A DNA stretch of 29,135 bases. Origin: Microbacterium sp. p3-SID336. GTDB lineage: Bacteria; Actinomycetota; Actinomycetes; Actinomycetales; Microbacteriaceae. The first letter of the stretch is position 1. Each line of letters begins with the position of its first letter. The DNA lies in assembly GCF_025143365.1 (NCBI RefSeq), contig NZ_JALXPE010000049.1, forward strand, positions 1 to 29,135. The letters are read 5' to 3'. Made by a program: the position numbers and the translations under genes. The notes under the pieces were generated by a model. It was not told the origin of the DNA and ran no database searches. It worked only from the letters and a program-made list of their open reading frames with translations. This document shows, piece after piece, positions 1-8,179 of this stretch.

Positions 1-2
1 GG

Positions 3-830
3 TCACTTGATGCCCGAGGTCGCGACGCCCTGGATGAAGTACTTCTGCAGGAACAGGAACAGGATCAGCACCGGCAGCAGCACCACCACGGCGCCGGCCA
101 GCAGGATCCCGAAGTCCGTGGTGTTCGACGCCTGCGATGCCACCGCGAGCGCCACCGGAAGCGTGAAGGTGCCCTCGCTCTGTGCCACGATGAGCGGCCA
201 CAGGAACGAGTTCCACGACCCCAGGAACGACAGGATGGCGATCGTCGCGACGGCCGGCCCTGACAGCGGCAGGAAGATCCCGAAGAACAGGCGTGCCTCT
301 CCCGCTCCGTCGACTCGCGCGGCCTCGAGCAGGTCCGAGGGGAGCGAGTAGGCGAACTGCCGCATGATGAACACCGACAGCGGAGACACCAGGAGCGGCG
401 CGATGATGCCGGCCAGCGTGTTCACCAGTCCCAGCTGCACGATGATGAGGAACTGCGGCACGAAGATCGCCACGTAGGGCACGATCCACGCGAAGATGAC
501 GCCGGAGAAGATGAGGTTCCGTCCACGGAACTCCAGCTTCGCGAGTGCGTACCCCGCCATCGAGCTGAACAGCACGTTCGCGGTGACCGCGACGAAGGAG
601 ACGATCGCGCTGTTGACGAAGTGCTGGCCGAAGCCCTCCTCGGTGAACAGCCGGACGTAGTTGTCCAGCGGGAAGCCGTGCGGGAACCATGCGCCGGGGT
701 CGGTCATGAACTCGACCTGCGTCTTGAACGACCCGAAGACCACCCAGACGAACGGGAGCAGGAGGGCGGCGACGACGAGGATGACGGCCGCATACATGGC
801 GGCGAGCGTGAACCGGGATGTTCTGATCAA
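3..830 (-). CDS. CUT1 carbohydrate ABC transporter permease (MalG-type)
   Basis: Inner-membrane permease subunit of a sugar importer, 275 aa. It has an N-terminal membrane segment, five or so further hydrophobic segments, and the EAA loop that contacts the ATPase (LLEAARVDGAGEARLFFGIF). The C-terminus, ending YFIQGVATSGIK, is typical of MalG-type subunits. The reading frame is open well upstream, but I choose a TTG start at 828-830. It overlaps the stop codon of the preceding permease gene by four bases (TTGA), giving translational coupling and a normal family length. It is the third gene of a leftward operon behind a lipoprotein and a MalF-type permease. No ATPase gene is present nearby, so a shared MsiK-like ATPase encoded elsewhere is the likely partner. 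The substrate cannot be read from the sequence. The family call is firm; the TTG start is inferred. Confidence 0.9.
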   Translation of the reverse strand: MIRTSRFTLAAMYAAVILVVAALLLPFVWVVFGSFKTQVEFMTDPGAWFPHGFPLDNYVRLFTEEGFGQHFVNSAIVSFVAVTANVLFSSMAGYALAKLEFRGRNLIFSGVIFAWIVPYVAIFVPQFLIIVQLGLVNTLAGIIAPLLVSPLSVFIMRQFAYSLPSDLLEAARVDGAGEARLFFGIFLPLSGPAVATIAILSFLGSWNSFLWPLIVAQSEGTFTLPVALAVASQASNTTDFGILLAGAVVVLLPVLILFLFLQKYFIQGVATSGIK

Positions 831-1798
831 TTCTTCGGCCTTAGGAAACGGAACTGCACGACGGCGACCACCGAGACGAACGCGATGAGCAGGAAGGAAC
901 CGGCCATCGAGGCCGCGGTGTTGCCGAACCCGAACTGCTCGTAGACCCACAGCGCGATCGATCGCGTCGCGCCGAGCGGGCCTCCGGCGGTGAGGAGGTA
1001 CGGCTCTTCGAAGATGCTGAGGAACGAGACGGTCATGAGCACGGTCACCAGAAGCGTCGTCGGACGAAGCAGCGGAAGCGTGATCGACCACAGTCGACGC
1101 GAGGCCGTGGCGCCGTCGACCGCCGCCGCCTCGTAGACCTGCTCCGGGATCGCCTGCAGACCGGCGAGGAAGAGCACCATGCACGTTCCGATGTTGCGCC
1201 AGACGCCGAGCATCACGACGGTGGTCACGGCCGACCCTGGATCGCCCAGCCAGTTCGGTCCGGCCAGCTCCCATGACTCCAGTGCCGAGTTGACCGGGCC
1301 CAGCGGGGCGAACGCGTACTTCCAGATGACGGCCGCCGCCACGATGTTCGTGATCACCGGCAGGTAGGCGGCGGCGCGGAAGAAGGTGCGCAGTCGCCGG
1401 ATCCCCTTGTTGAGGAGGAGGGCGAGCGCCAGCCCGAAGGCGATGCTCAGGGGCACGCACAGGATCACGAAGAGCGCGGTGTTCGCCGCCGACCTCTGGA
1501 ATCCGGCGTCGCCGAGGACGGCGATGAAGTTGTCGAGCCCGACGAAGTCGACCGCGAAGGGCGTGCGGATCTCCCGCGACGTGAGATCCGTGAGGCTCAT
1601 CCCCATCGCCGCGACCACCGGGATGGCGGTGAAGACGGCCGTGACGATGAGGAAGGGCGTGAGGAACAGCCAGGCGGCCCTGGCCTGCGAGCGCTGCATC
1701 GCGCTGCGCGGGCGCCGGGGGCCGGGGGCGGGCGGCCGTTCCCTCTCGGGGCGGGGGTCGGCCCCGCCCCGAGAGGTCGGCAGGAGAGTGGTCGGCAT
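827..1798 (-). CDS. CUT1 carbohydrate ABC transporter permease (MalF-type)
   Basis: Second membrane subunit of the sugar importer. The 323-aa frame has a proline/arginine-rich N-terminus (about residues 1-40), then six hydrophobic segments beginning AAWLFLTPFLIV. The EAA loop near the C-terminal half reads VYEAAAVDGATASRRLWSITLP. It starts two bases after the stop of the lipoprotein gene and overlaps the next permease by four bases, so the three form one transcript. The start is ambiguous: the first 33 codons contain a perfect 14-bp hairpin (1743-1775), and a second ATG lies at 1697-1699 just before the first membrane segment. If the second ATG is used, the hairpin lies between genes. Neither ATG has a strong ribosome-binding site. 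Function is certain at family level; the substrate is unknown. Confidence 0.9.
   Translation of the reverse strand: MPTTLLPTSRGGADPRPERERPPAPGPRRPRSAMQRSQARAAWLFLTPFLIVTAVFTAIPVVAAMGMSLTDLTSREIRTPFAVDFVGLDNFIAVLGDAGFQRSAANTALFVILCVPLSIAFGLALALLLNKGIRRLRTFFRAAAYLPVITNIVAAAVIWKYAFAPLGPVNSALESWELAGPNWLGDPGSAVTTVVMLGVWRNIGTCMVLFLAGLQAIPEQVYEAAAVDGATASRRLWSITLPLLRPTTLLVTVLMTVSFLSIFEEPYLLTAGGPLGATRSIALWVYEQFGFGNTAASMAGSFLLIAFVSVVAVVQFRFLRPKN
1743..1775 (-). promoter_or_regulatory. GC-rich stem-loop between lipoprotein and permease genes
   Basis: On the transcribed strand CTCTCGGGGCGGGG is followed by five bases and its exact complement CCCCGCCCCGAGAG, a 14-bp perfect stem. No T-tract follows, so it is not a textbook terminator. 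It lies 26 bases downstream of the lipoprotein stop codon. Hairpins there in binding-protein-dependent transport operons are known to stabilise the upstream mRNA or attenuate read-through, which raises lipoprotein output over permease. That role is inferred here. It overlaps the first codons of the permease frame if the upstream ATG is used. Confidence 0.6.
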
Positions 1799-1800
1799 CG

Positions 1801-3108
1801 TTACTTGCCGACGCCGATCGACTCCGCTTCGGCTTGTGCGGCGTCGAGCGCCTCCTGCGCGGTCGCCGTGCCTCTGGCCACGCGCTCGATCTGCTCGCCG
1901 AGGATCTTGCCCACCTGGTTCCAGGTCGGCACGGCGGGGATCGAGACCCCGTCCTCCATCGCTTCGCGGACGGCGGCGAGCGCCTCATCGTCGGCGATCG
2001 CCGGATCGTCCCATGCCGACTTCACGGTCGGCAGGTTGCCCATGCTCTCGAACCAGGCGAGCTGCGTCTCGGGCTCGGAGGCGTAGCGCACGAACTTCCA
2101 GGCCGCGTCGGCGTTCTCGGCCTCCTCGGGGACGGCCCAGTTGCCGCCGCCGATCGACGCCGCGCGCTCGCCGTCCGGCCCGGCCGGGGGCACGAGGGCC
2201 GCCATGTGCTCATCGAGCCACTCCTCGCCGTTGGCGTCCGCGAGCCAGCCGCGCAGCCAGGGGCCGTTCAGCACGCCGGCGAGGCGCCCGTCGGTGAGGT
2301 ATCCGACGGAGTCGACCGACGTCGGGGCGTCCGGCGAGACGAAGCCGTCGGCGAACAGCGAGCCGTAGAACTCCAGGGCTTCCACGTTCTCCGGGGAGTT
2401 GATGGTCCACTCGGTGTTGTCGTCGTTGATGATGCCGCCGCCGTTCTGGTGCGCGAACGTGTCGAACTGCGCCGCGGTGTACTCGTCGAAGGGCACGACG
2501 TAGAAGGCCAGGGGGAAGTCGACCCCGGTGTCCTTCAGGGTCTGGGCGAACTCGCGCAGTTCGTCCCAGTTCTGCGGGGCCTCGACGCCGGCCGCCTCGG
2601 CGAGGTCGACGCGGTACTGGAACACGCGCGCGTAGGTGAACCACGGCACGCCGTAGGCGACGTCATCGACCTCCGCGGTCTTCCACACCGACTCGAAGAA
2701 GTCGTCCTCCTCCACGAGTCCTTCCGGGACGGGAGCGAAGGCGCCGGTCGCGAACAGCGCGGGCTGGTGCTCCGCGAACACGTAGATGAGGTCGGGTACG
2801 GAGCCTGCGGCGATCGCCGCGGTCATCTTGGTGACGAAATCCTGCTCGGGGATCTGCGTCATGTTGATCTCGACATCGGGGTTGTCGGCGGCGAACTGCT
2901 CGAACAGCACCGGCAGCTCCTCGCCCTCGGCCCCGGCCGCCCACAGCTCGATGGTGCCGGTCGCGGGTCCATCGCTGACGGCGGAGGCGTCGCCCTGCGC
3001 GCCATCGCCGTCCTCGGCACGACCGCAGGCGGCGAGGGTCAGGGCGGTGATCGCGACCACCGCTCCGACGCCCAGCGCTCGAGACAGCCTCTTCTTCTTG
3101 GTGAACAT
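1801..3108 (-). CDS. Extracellular sugar-binding lipoprotein of CUT1 ABC importer
   Basis: Solute-binding protein (435 aa) that captures the sugar outside the membrane and delivers it to the two permeases encoded just downstream. The lysine/arginine-rich N-terminus and hydrophobic core end in the lipobox LAAC with Cys28, so it should be lipidated and anchored. The body matches bacterial extracellular solute-binding family 1 (GTIELWAAGAEGEELPVLFEQFAADNPDVEINM near the N-terminus; GGGNWAVPEEAENADAAWKFVRYASEP near the C-terminus). The frame extends 18 codons further, but the ATG at 3106-3108 has AAAGGA ten bases upstream and begins a proper signal peptide, so it is chosen. It is the first gene of the leftward operon and diverges from the PaiB-like gene across a 133-base regulatory region that carries an AACANTGACACA motif. 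Substrate unknown. Confidence 0.93.
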   Translation of the reverse strand: MFTKKKRLSRALGVGAVVAITALTLAACGRAEDGDGAQGDASAVSDGPATGTIELWAAGAEGEELPVLFEQFAADNPDVEINMTQIPEQDFVTKMTAAIAAGSVPDLIYVFAEHQPALFATGAFAPVPEGLVEEDDFFESVWKTAEVDDVAYGVPWFTYARVFQYRVDLAEAAGVEAPQNWDELREFAQTLKDTGVDFPLAFYVVPFDEYTAAQFDTFAHQNGGGIINDDNTEWTINSPENVEALEFYGSLFADGFVSPDAPTSVDSVGYLTDGRLAGVLNGPWLRGWLADANGEEWLDEHMAALVPPAGPDGERAASIGGGNWAVPEEAENADAAWKFVRYASEPETQLAWFESMGNLPTVKSAWDDPAIADDEALAAVREAMEDGVSIPAVPTWNQVGKILGEQIERVARGTATAQEALDAAQAEAESIGVGK

Positions 3109-3151
3109 GGGGGTGTGTCCTTTCAGGCGTCGTCTTTGATGGCCATGGGGG

Positions 3152-3163
3152 AACATTGACACA
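3152..3163 (+). promoter_or_regulatory. Shared 12-base motif, copy 1 (candidate operator)
   Basis: AACATTGACACA lies 44 bases upstream of the ATG of the sugar-binding lipoprotein gene (on its non-coding strand). A second copy differing at one base occurs at 10234-10245, at nearly the same distance from the first gene of the isomerase/dehydrogenase operon. Matched sequence, orientation and distance point to a common regulator or promoter element. No regulator for it is identified in the window. Confidence 0.45.
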
Positions 3164-3241
3164 TCGCCGGACCTTTGTCTACGGTTCAGTCATAAGTCTG
3201 CAAATACTGATACATATTCGAGGATCGAAGAAGGGCTGGCC

Positions 3242-3856
3242 ATGCGGCACACGCCGGCGTACGTCATGGAGGACCCGGACGAGGTGAGGCGTCTCATCCG
3301 CGAGAACCCCTGGGCGACGATCGTCGCCCACACGGCGCGCGGGCTGGTGGCCTCCCACTACCCGGTCGTGCTCGAGGAGGATCCCGATCGGATCAGCATC
3401 GTGAGCCATGTGGGTCGCCCGGACGACCGCGCTCTCGAGCTCGGCGAGGGGGAGGTGCTCGTGATCGTCCAGGGGCCGCACGGCTACGTCTCCCCTGGTT
3501 GGTACGACGGCTCTCCCGCCGTCCCCACCTGGAACCACGTGACCGCCCACCTCTACGGGACGCCGGAGATCCTGAGCGACGAGGAGAACTGGCGGGTGCT
3601 GGGGGAGCTCGTCGACCGGTTCGAGGAACGACTGCCGCATCCCCGTCCGCTCTCTGCGAACGAGGAGTACGGTCGCTCGATCGTCTCGGGCACGGTCGGC
3701 TTCCGCCTCGTCGTCGAGCGGTTCGACGCCCGAGCGAAGGTCAGCCAGGACAAGCCGGATCACGTGGTCGACCGTGTGATCGACGAACTCCAGCACAACC
3801 CGACGTACGGCCGCCCTGCGCTGGCCGATGAGATGAGAAGGGTGCACCGCCCATGA
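3242..3856 (+). CDS. PaiB-family FMN-binding protein
   Basis: A 204-aa single-domain protein of the PaiB family (split-barrel FMN-binding fold; Bacillus subtilis PaiB is described as a negative regulator of protease synthesis and sporulation). Family signatures are GYVSPGWYDGSPAVPTWNHV (about residues 80-100) and the KVSQDKPDHV segment near residue 168, both typical of PaiB. It has no helix-turn-helix, so a role as flavin-dependent enzyme or sensor is as likely as direct DNA binding. The ATG has a GAAGGG ribosome-binding site. The gene overlaps the following amidohydrolase gene by four bases (ATGA), so the pair is co-translated, and it diverges from the sugar importer. What a PaiB protein does for an amidohydrolase is not known. 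Confidence 0.85.
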   Translation: MRHTPAYVMEDPDEVRRLIRENPWATIVAHTARGLVASHYPVVLEEDPDRISIVSHVGRPDDRALELGEGEVLVIVQGPHGYVSPGWYDGSPAVPTWNHVTAHLYGTPEILSDEENWRVLGELVDRFEERLPHPRPLSANEEYGRSIVSGTVGFRLVVERFDARAKVSQDKPDHVVDRVIDELQHNPTYGRPALADEMRRVHRP

Positions 3857-5292
3857 GCACACTCCTGCGCAACGCGCGCCTCGACGGTGCGATCGTCGAC
3901 GTGCTGGTGAGGGACGGGAGGATCACCCGCATCGGCGCCCTGCCCGCCGAGGGCGCACGGGAGGTCGACCTCGACGGCCGATGGCTCCTCCCCGGCATGT
4001 GGGACAACCACGTGCACTTCACCCAGTACGCCATGGTGCGTCAGCGGCTGGATCTCGCCGGCGCGGAGTCGGCGGCGCAGGCGGCCGCACTCGTCGCCGA
4101 AGCCGTCGCGGCCGGTGTGTCCGCCACGCCGCTGATCGGCTACGGATTCCGCGACGGACTCTGGCCGGACGCCCCCGACCGCGACCTCCTGGACCAGGCC
4201 GCTGGCGGCCACCCCGTGGCGCTGGTGAGCGCCGACCTGCACGCGGTCTGGCTGAACTCCGCCGCGCTCGAACTGTACGGCCACCCCGATCACCCCAGCG
4301 GGCTGCTGCAGGAGGACGAGGCGTTCGAGGTCACGCGCCTCATCGAGGACACGCCCCCGGAGGTCCTCGACGAGTGGGCGAGGAGCGCCGGACGGGCAGC
4401 CGCCGAACGGGGGGTCGTCGGCATCGTCGACCTCGAGATGCAGTGGAACCTCGACACCTGGCGCCGGCGGAGCGAGAACGGCTTCGACGCGCTCCGGGTC
4501 GAGTTCGGCATCTACTCGGAGCACCTCGACCGCGCCATCGACCTCGGACTGCGCACGGGCGACCGGGTGAACGACCTGATCACCGTCGGAATGTACAAGG
4601 TGCTCACCGACGGCTCGCTCAACACCCGTACCGCCTACTGCCACGACCCCTACCCCGGCCTGGAGGGCCACCCCCACCCGCGGGGTCTGCTCACCGTGCC
4701 GCCCGAGCAGCTGAGGCCCCGGATGCGGCGCGCATCCGAGGCCGGGATCGTGCCCGATGTGCACGCGATCGGCGACCTGGCGAACACCCTGGCCCTCGAC
4801 GCGTTCGAAGCCCTCGGGATCGGCGGACGCATCGAGCATGCGCAGCTGCTCTCGGAGTCCGACTTCCCGCGGTTCGCGCAGCTCGGCGTCGTCGCCAGTG
4901 TGCAGCCCGAGCACGCGATGGACGATCGCGACATCGCGGAACGCTACTGGCCGGGCAAGACCTCGCGTGCGTTCGCCTTCCGGAGCCTCCTCGACGCCGG
5001 CGCCGAACTGGCGCTCGGCTCCGACGCCCCCGTGTCTCCGCTCGACCCGTGGGTCACGATCGCGGCGGCCGTGGGGCGTTCTCGTGACGGCCGCGAGCCC
5101 TGGCACCCGGAGCAGACCATCGGCATCGATGCGGCGCTCGCCGCCTCGACGCGGACGCGGGTCGAGGTGGGCGAGGTGGCCGACCTCGTGGCCGTCGAGC
5201 GGGACCCGCGTGCGTCGTCGTCCGCCGAGCTGGCGACGATGCCGGTGGCGGCGACGATGCTGAGTGGGAGATTCACGCACCTGACGCTGTAG
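3853..5292 (+). CDS. YtcJ-type metal-dependent amidohydrolase
   Basis: A 479-aa cytoplasmic amidohydrolase-superfamily enzyme (TIM barrel with flanking beta-sandwich). It would hydrolyse amide or ester bonds of a small molecule. Visible metal-site elements are the HxH pair at His53/His55 (DNHVHF), Lys249 in MYKVLTDGS, His304 in VHAIGD, His329 in IEHAQ and Asp391 in GSDAPVSPLDPW. The last of these is characteristic of the YtcJ/amidohydrolase-3 branch. The protein is somewhat shorter than the usual 520-550 aa of that branch, and the C-terminal sandwich looks compact. There is no signal peptide. Its ATG overlaps the PaiB-like gene's stop (ATGA), and it ends six bases from the convergent isomerase gene. 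The substrate cannot be deduced; a carbohydrate-linked amide is one possibility given the surrounding genes. Confidence 0.88.
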   Translation: MSTLLRNARLDGAIVDVLVRDGRITRIGALPAEGAREVDLDGRWLLPGMWDNHVHFTQYAMVRQRLDLAGAESAAQAAALVAEAVAAGVSATPLIGYGFRDGLWPDAPDRDLLDQAAGGHPVALVSADLHAVWLNSAALELYGHPDHPSGLLQEDEAFEVTRLIEDTPPEVLDEWARSAGRAAAERGVVGIVDLEMQWNLDTWRRRSENGFDALRVEFGIYSEHLDRAIDLGLRTGDRVNDLITVGMYKVLTDGSLNTRTAYCHDPYPGLEGHPHPRGLLTVPPEQLRPRMRRASEAGIVPDVHAIGDLANTLALDAFEALGIGGRIEHAQLLSESDFPRFAQLGVVASVQPEHAMDDRDIAERYWPGKTSRAFAFRSLLDAGAELALGSDAPVSPLDPWVTIAAAVGRSRDGREPWHPEQTIGIDAALAASTRTRVEVGEVADLVAVERDPRASSSAELATMPVAATMLSGRFTHLTL

Positions 5293-5293
5293 C

Positions 5294-5311
5294 GCCGGTC
5301 ACCGCACCGGC
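5294..5311. terminator. Small convergent stem-loop
   Basis: GCCGGT and ACCGGC (6 bp, six-base loop) lie at the junction of the convergent amidohydrolase and isomerase genes, overlapping the last codons of the latter. There is no U-tract on either strand. This is a weak bidirectional terminator candidate. Confidence 0.3.
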
Positions 5312-6168
5312 ACGCCCGCCCGGTCGAAGACCTGCTCCAGGGCGGTGCGCGCTGCTGTGACCCGCTCGTGCTCCGGCAGCGCCGCGAGGGCGGCGTCGAA
5401 GGGCTCGGCGTACACCGGTCCCGCGTAGCCGATGTCGTGAAGCGCCTGCAGGAACCCGACGCCGTCGATGACCCCCGTCGCGCCGGGGAGCGCGCGCTCG
5501 AGGTCCTGCTGCTCGTGGAGCTCCCGCTCGCGCGGCGCGTCGTTGAGATCCACGCCGAGCACCTCGTCGGCCGACACGGCGCGCAGATCCTCCGGGGTCT
5601 CGCCGGCCGTGTACCAGTGGAAGCTGTCGACCACGAGTCCGAAGCACTCGGGGTCGCGGGTCTCGTCGATCAGTCGGCGCGTCTCGTCGAGCGAGTGCAC
5701 GAAGGGGTGACGCCGACCCCGTCGCCACGATTCCGGTCCCACGTACTCGAGCGCGAGCCGGAGTCCGTGCTCACGCAGCAGCGGCGTCAGACGGTCGAGT
5801 CGATGACGGTGCAGCTGCCAGGTCTCCGCGTACGGCGCCTCGTCGTTCGCCGGAGCGAGCCACGTCGAAAGCGCTGTCACCCCGGCTCCGGTGAGGAGCG
5901 GGGCCCGGCGAGCGACCTCAGCGAGCAGGCGGGTGAACGCCTCGTCGCCCACCGTGGTCCCGATGACGCCGGGCAGAGCCGACAGCCGCCAGTCCAGCCG
6001 CCTTTCCCTGATGCCGGAGACGAAGTCCTCCCGTTCGGCCGGGGACGCGCCGAAGAAGGCGTCGGAGTCGGGCTCGACGATGGTGAAGCCGTTCTCCGCC
6101 GCGAGACGGAGCAGAGTCGACGGATCGACGCCGAGCCCGAGCCTTCCGTCGCCCAGTGCGAGATGCAT
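5299..6168 (-). CDS. Sugar phosphate isomerase/epimerase-type TIM-barrel protein
   Basis: A 289-aa AP-endonuclease-2/xylose-isomerase-like TIM-barrel protein, expected to be cytoplasmic and divalent-metal dependent. Likely metal and substrate residues sit in LALEYVGPESWR (Glu), GLVVDSFHWYTAGE (Asp, His), VLGVDLNDAPRERELHE (Asp) and GPVYAEPFD (Glu). The DSFHWY and DAP...LPG...GVID...AL segments mark a recurring subfamily of sugar-catabolic epimerases. Members of the wider family isomerise keto-sugars, epimerise, or eliminate 3-keto-glycosides; which reaction occurs here is unknown. It is the last gene of a leftward four-gene operon, four bases after the oxidoreductase fusion, with no clear ribosome-binding site of its own, which suggests coupling. 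It is distinct from the other TIM-barrel protein of the operon, so the two probably act on different intermediates. Confidence 0.85.
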   Translation of the reverse strand: MHLALGDGRLGLGVDPSTLLRLAAENGFTIVEPDSDAFFGASPAEREDFVSGIRERRLDWRLSALPGVIGTTVGDEAFTRLLAEVARRAPLLTGAGVTALSTWLAPANDEAPYAETWQLHRHRLDRLTPLLREHGLRLALEYVGPESWRRGRRHPFVHSLDETRRLIDETRDPECFGLVVDSFHWYTAGETPEDLRAVSADEVLGVDLNDAPRERELHEQQDLERALPGATGVIDGVGFLQALHDIGYAGPVYAEPFDAALAALPEHERVTAARTALEQVFDRAGVPVR

Positions 6169-6172
6169 CGGC

Positions 6173-8152
6173 TCAGCCGTCGCGCAGGTCGAGCCAGGCG
6201 ATCGTGTCGTCGTCGAGGTCCAGCTCGAGCGCCGCCGCCGACGTCCTGGTCTCGCTGAGGCGGCGCGGACCGATGATGGCGAACGTGGGGAACCGCTGAT
6301 GGAGGACGTACGCGAGGGCCACGGCGGTCGGGGTGACGCCGAGGCGCTCGGCGAGCCGGCGGCATCGTCGGAGGCGCTCGAAGTTGTCGGCGCTGTAGTA
6401 GCCGGTGACGAGCAGGGGGTCGGAGAGGTCGTCCGGATCGGCTCTGCTGAAGAAGCCCCGTGCCTGCGATGCCCAGGAGAACAGCGGGATCTGCGACTCC
6501 TCGAGCCATTCCTTCGAGGCCTGGTCCGTCACATGCCGGCTGCCGGGGAAGGGGAGGGCAAGGGCCTCGGCGAGGCCGAAGTGGTTGCTCAGCGCGGTGA
6601 AGCCCTGCTTGCCGGTGCGGCGCGCGTACTCGTTCGCGCTCTCGAAGCGCTCACGGCTCCAGTTCGAGCCTCCGAAAGCGCGGATCGCGCCGAGTGCGTG
6701 GTATCGGTCGAGCACGTCGACGAACTCGCCGACGGGGACATCCTCGTTGTCCCGGTGCAGGAGATACAGGTCGATGTGGTCGGTCTGGAGGTCGTCGAGG
6801 GTCTCGAGCAGCTGGGACTCCAGGTTGACCGGATCGCAGTAGGGAGTGTGCGCGCCCTTGCCGACGACGAACACGTCGTCTCGCACGCCGCGGTTCGCGA
6901 TCCACTGGCCGAGCAGCTTCTGCTGCAGTCGATCGCTGTACTCGTAGGCCGTGTCGAAGGCGTTGCCGCCGCGCTCGAAGAAGTCGTCGAACATCACGCT
7001 GGCGAAGACGAGGTCGGTCTGGTTGTCGCAGCCGAGCACCAGGCGCGACACCGGCTTGTCCGTGCCGGCGACGGTGCCGTAGGTCATCGCGTTCGGGCGT
7101 CGCCGAAGCGGTCGCCGGTCGACCGTGGGGACAGCGGCGTCGTCGCGTTCGAAGGGGTAGCGCACCCCGACCTCGGAACGCCAGCGGTACAGGAGCTGCG
7201 CCAGGGCGGAGTCCTGCTCCGCGCTCCGCGGGTCGTACCCGGCGGCGGCGCGCTCCTGGAGTGCGTCCGCCTCGAGGGCGTACAGGGCAGCGGGCTCGCA
7301 CGCGACGTGCCGCGGATCCTCTCCGGCACGGACGATGGTGAACGTCGTGGCGGTCTCGCGCGGGGCGCCCCAGGGCTGCGGCACCTCGATCATGCCCAGC
7401 GAACCCCAGATCCGCACGGTCGGCGGGAGATCGGCGGCGATCGCACACGTCAGATGCGCGGTCACCCCGCCGTCGAAGACGGCCGATGCCGTCGTCCACG
7501 CATCCACGCCGCCGGGGGTGAGCGCGCCGCGGGCAGTCAGCTTCTCCACCGTCGGATTGCGACCAGAGGCGACGACGACGGCCTGCGCCATCGAGGCCGG
7601 ATAGCCGCCGACGTCGAGCACGGCGCCCCCGCCGACCCCGGGGTCGAAGAGCCGTCCGCTCTCGTCCGATGCGCGGAAGGCGTAGGTCGCCTCGACGTGC
7701 TGCAGATCGCCGATCGTGCCGTCCGCGATCACGCGCAGCACAGCGTCGGTCTGCGGGTGATGCCGGTACATGTAGCCCTCGAGCAGTGCGACGTCCGCCC
7801 GTCGCGCCGCCTCGTGCACCGCCATGGTCTCGGCGGGTGTCAGGGTGAGCGGCTTCTCGCACAGGATGTGCTTGCTGGCGTCGGCCGCACGGGCGGTCCA
7901 GACGGCGTGCTCGGTATGGACGGTGGCGATGTAGACGGCGTCCACCTCGGGATCCGCGAGCAGCTCGTCGTACGAGTCGTAGGCTCGCGTGCCCTCGGAG
8001 CCGTGCCGGTGGGCGAAGGCCGCCGCGCGGTCCGCACTCCGGCTGGCCACGGCCGCCAGCCGGCCGCACCGGGTCAGCGGGAGCTCTTCCGCGAACCGCT
8101 CCGCGATCTCGCCGAGCCCGAGAATGCCCCAGCGGAAATCCGTTCCTGTCAT
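6173..8152 (-). CDS. Fusion of Gfo/Idh/MocA dehydrogenase and aldo/keto reductase
   Basis: A 659-aa two-domain oxidoreductase. Residues 1 to about 340 are a Gfo/Idh/MocA dehydrogenase: a Rossmann start GILGLGEIAERF, the catalytic CEKPLTL motif, and GGGAVLDVGGYP in the C-terminal domain. Residues 356-659 are a full-length aldo/keto reductase with the catalytic tetrad visible as Asp400, Tyr405 (NAFDTAYEYSD), Lys432 (VVGKGAH) and His466 (LLHRD). The C-terminus carries the NAD(P) phosphate-binding region (IIGPRRLSET). Both halves look catalytically intact. The ATG is preceded by AGGAGG at six bases. It is the third gene of the operon, 27 bases after a second Gfo/Idh/MocA gene. A single chain with two nicotinamide enzymes could oxidise one position and reduce another with internal cofactor recycling; that is inference. 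The frame is continuous, so the fusion is real in this sequence. Confidence 0.92.
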   Translation of the reverse strand: MTGTDFRWGILGLGEIAERFAEELPLTRCGRLAAVASRSADRAAAFAHRHGSEGTRAYDSYDELLADPEVDAVYIATVHTEHAVWTARAADASKHILCEKPLTLTPAETMAVHEAARRADVALLEGYMYRHHPQTDAVLRVIADGTIGDLQHVEATYAFRASDESGRLFDPGVGGGAVLDVGGYPASMAQAVVVASGRNPTVEKLTARGALTPGGVDAWTTASAVFDGGVTAHLTCAIAADLPPTVRIWGSLGMIEVPQPWGAPRETATTFTIVRAGEDPRHVACEPAALYALEADALQERAAAGYDPRSAEQDSALAQLLYRWRSEVGVRYPFERDDAAVPTVDRRPLRRRPNAMTYGTVAGTDKPVSRLVLGCDNQTDLVFASVMFDDFFERGGNAFDTAYEYSDRLQQKLLGQWIANRGVRDDVFVVGKGAHTPYCDPVNLESQLLETLDDLQTDHIDLYLLHRDNEDVPVGEFVDVLDRYHALGAIRAFGGSNWSRERFESANEYARRTGKQGFTALSNHFGLAEALALPFPGSRHVTDQASKEWLEESQIPLFSWASQARGFFSRADPDDLSDPLLVTGYYSADNFERLRRCRRLAERLGVTPTAVALAYVLHQRFPTFAIIGPRRLSETRTSAAALELDLDDDTIAWLDLRDG

Positions 8153-8179
8153 CGAGATCCTCCTGGTGGGTCTGCGGGG

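Noticed and set aside
827..1988. The open frame upstream of the first MalG-type permease as one 661-aa fusion protein.
   Set aside because: The upstream residues are an out-of-frame shadow of the MalF-type gene; a TTG with a four-base overlap gives a normal permease.
3760..5280. A 506-codon minus-strand frame across the PaiB-like and amidohydrolase genes.
   Set aside because: The plus-strand genes have clear metal-site and family motifs; the minus frame is repetitive Arg/Gly/Val shadow sequence.
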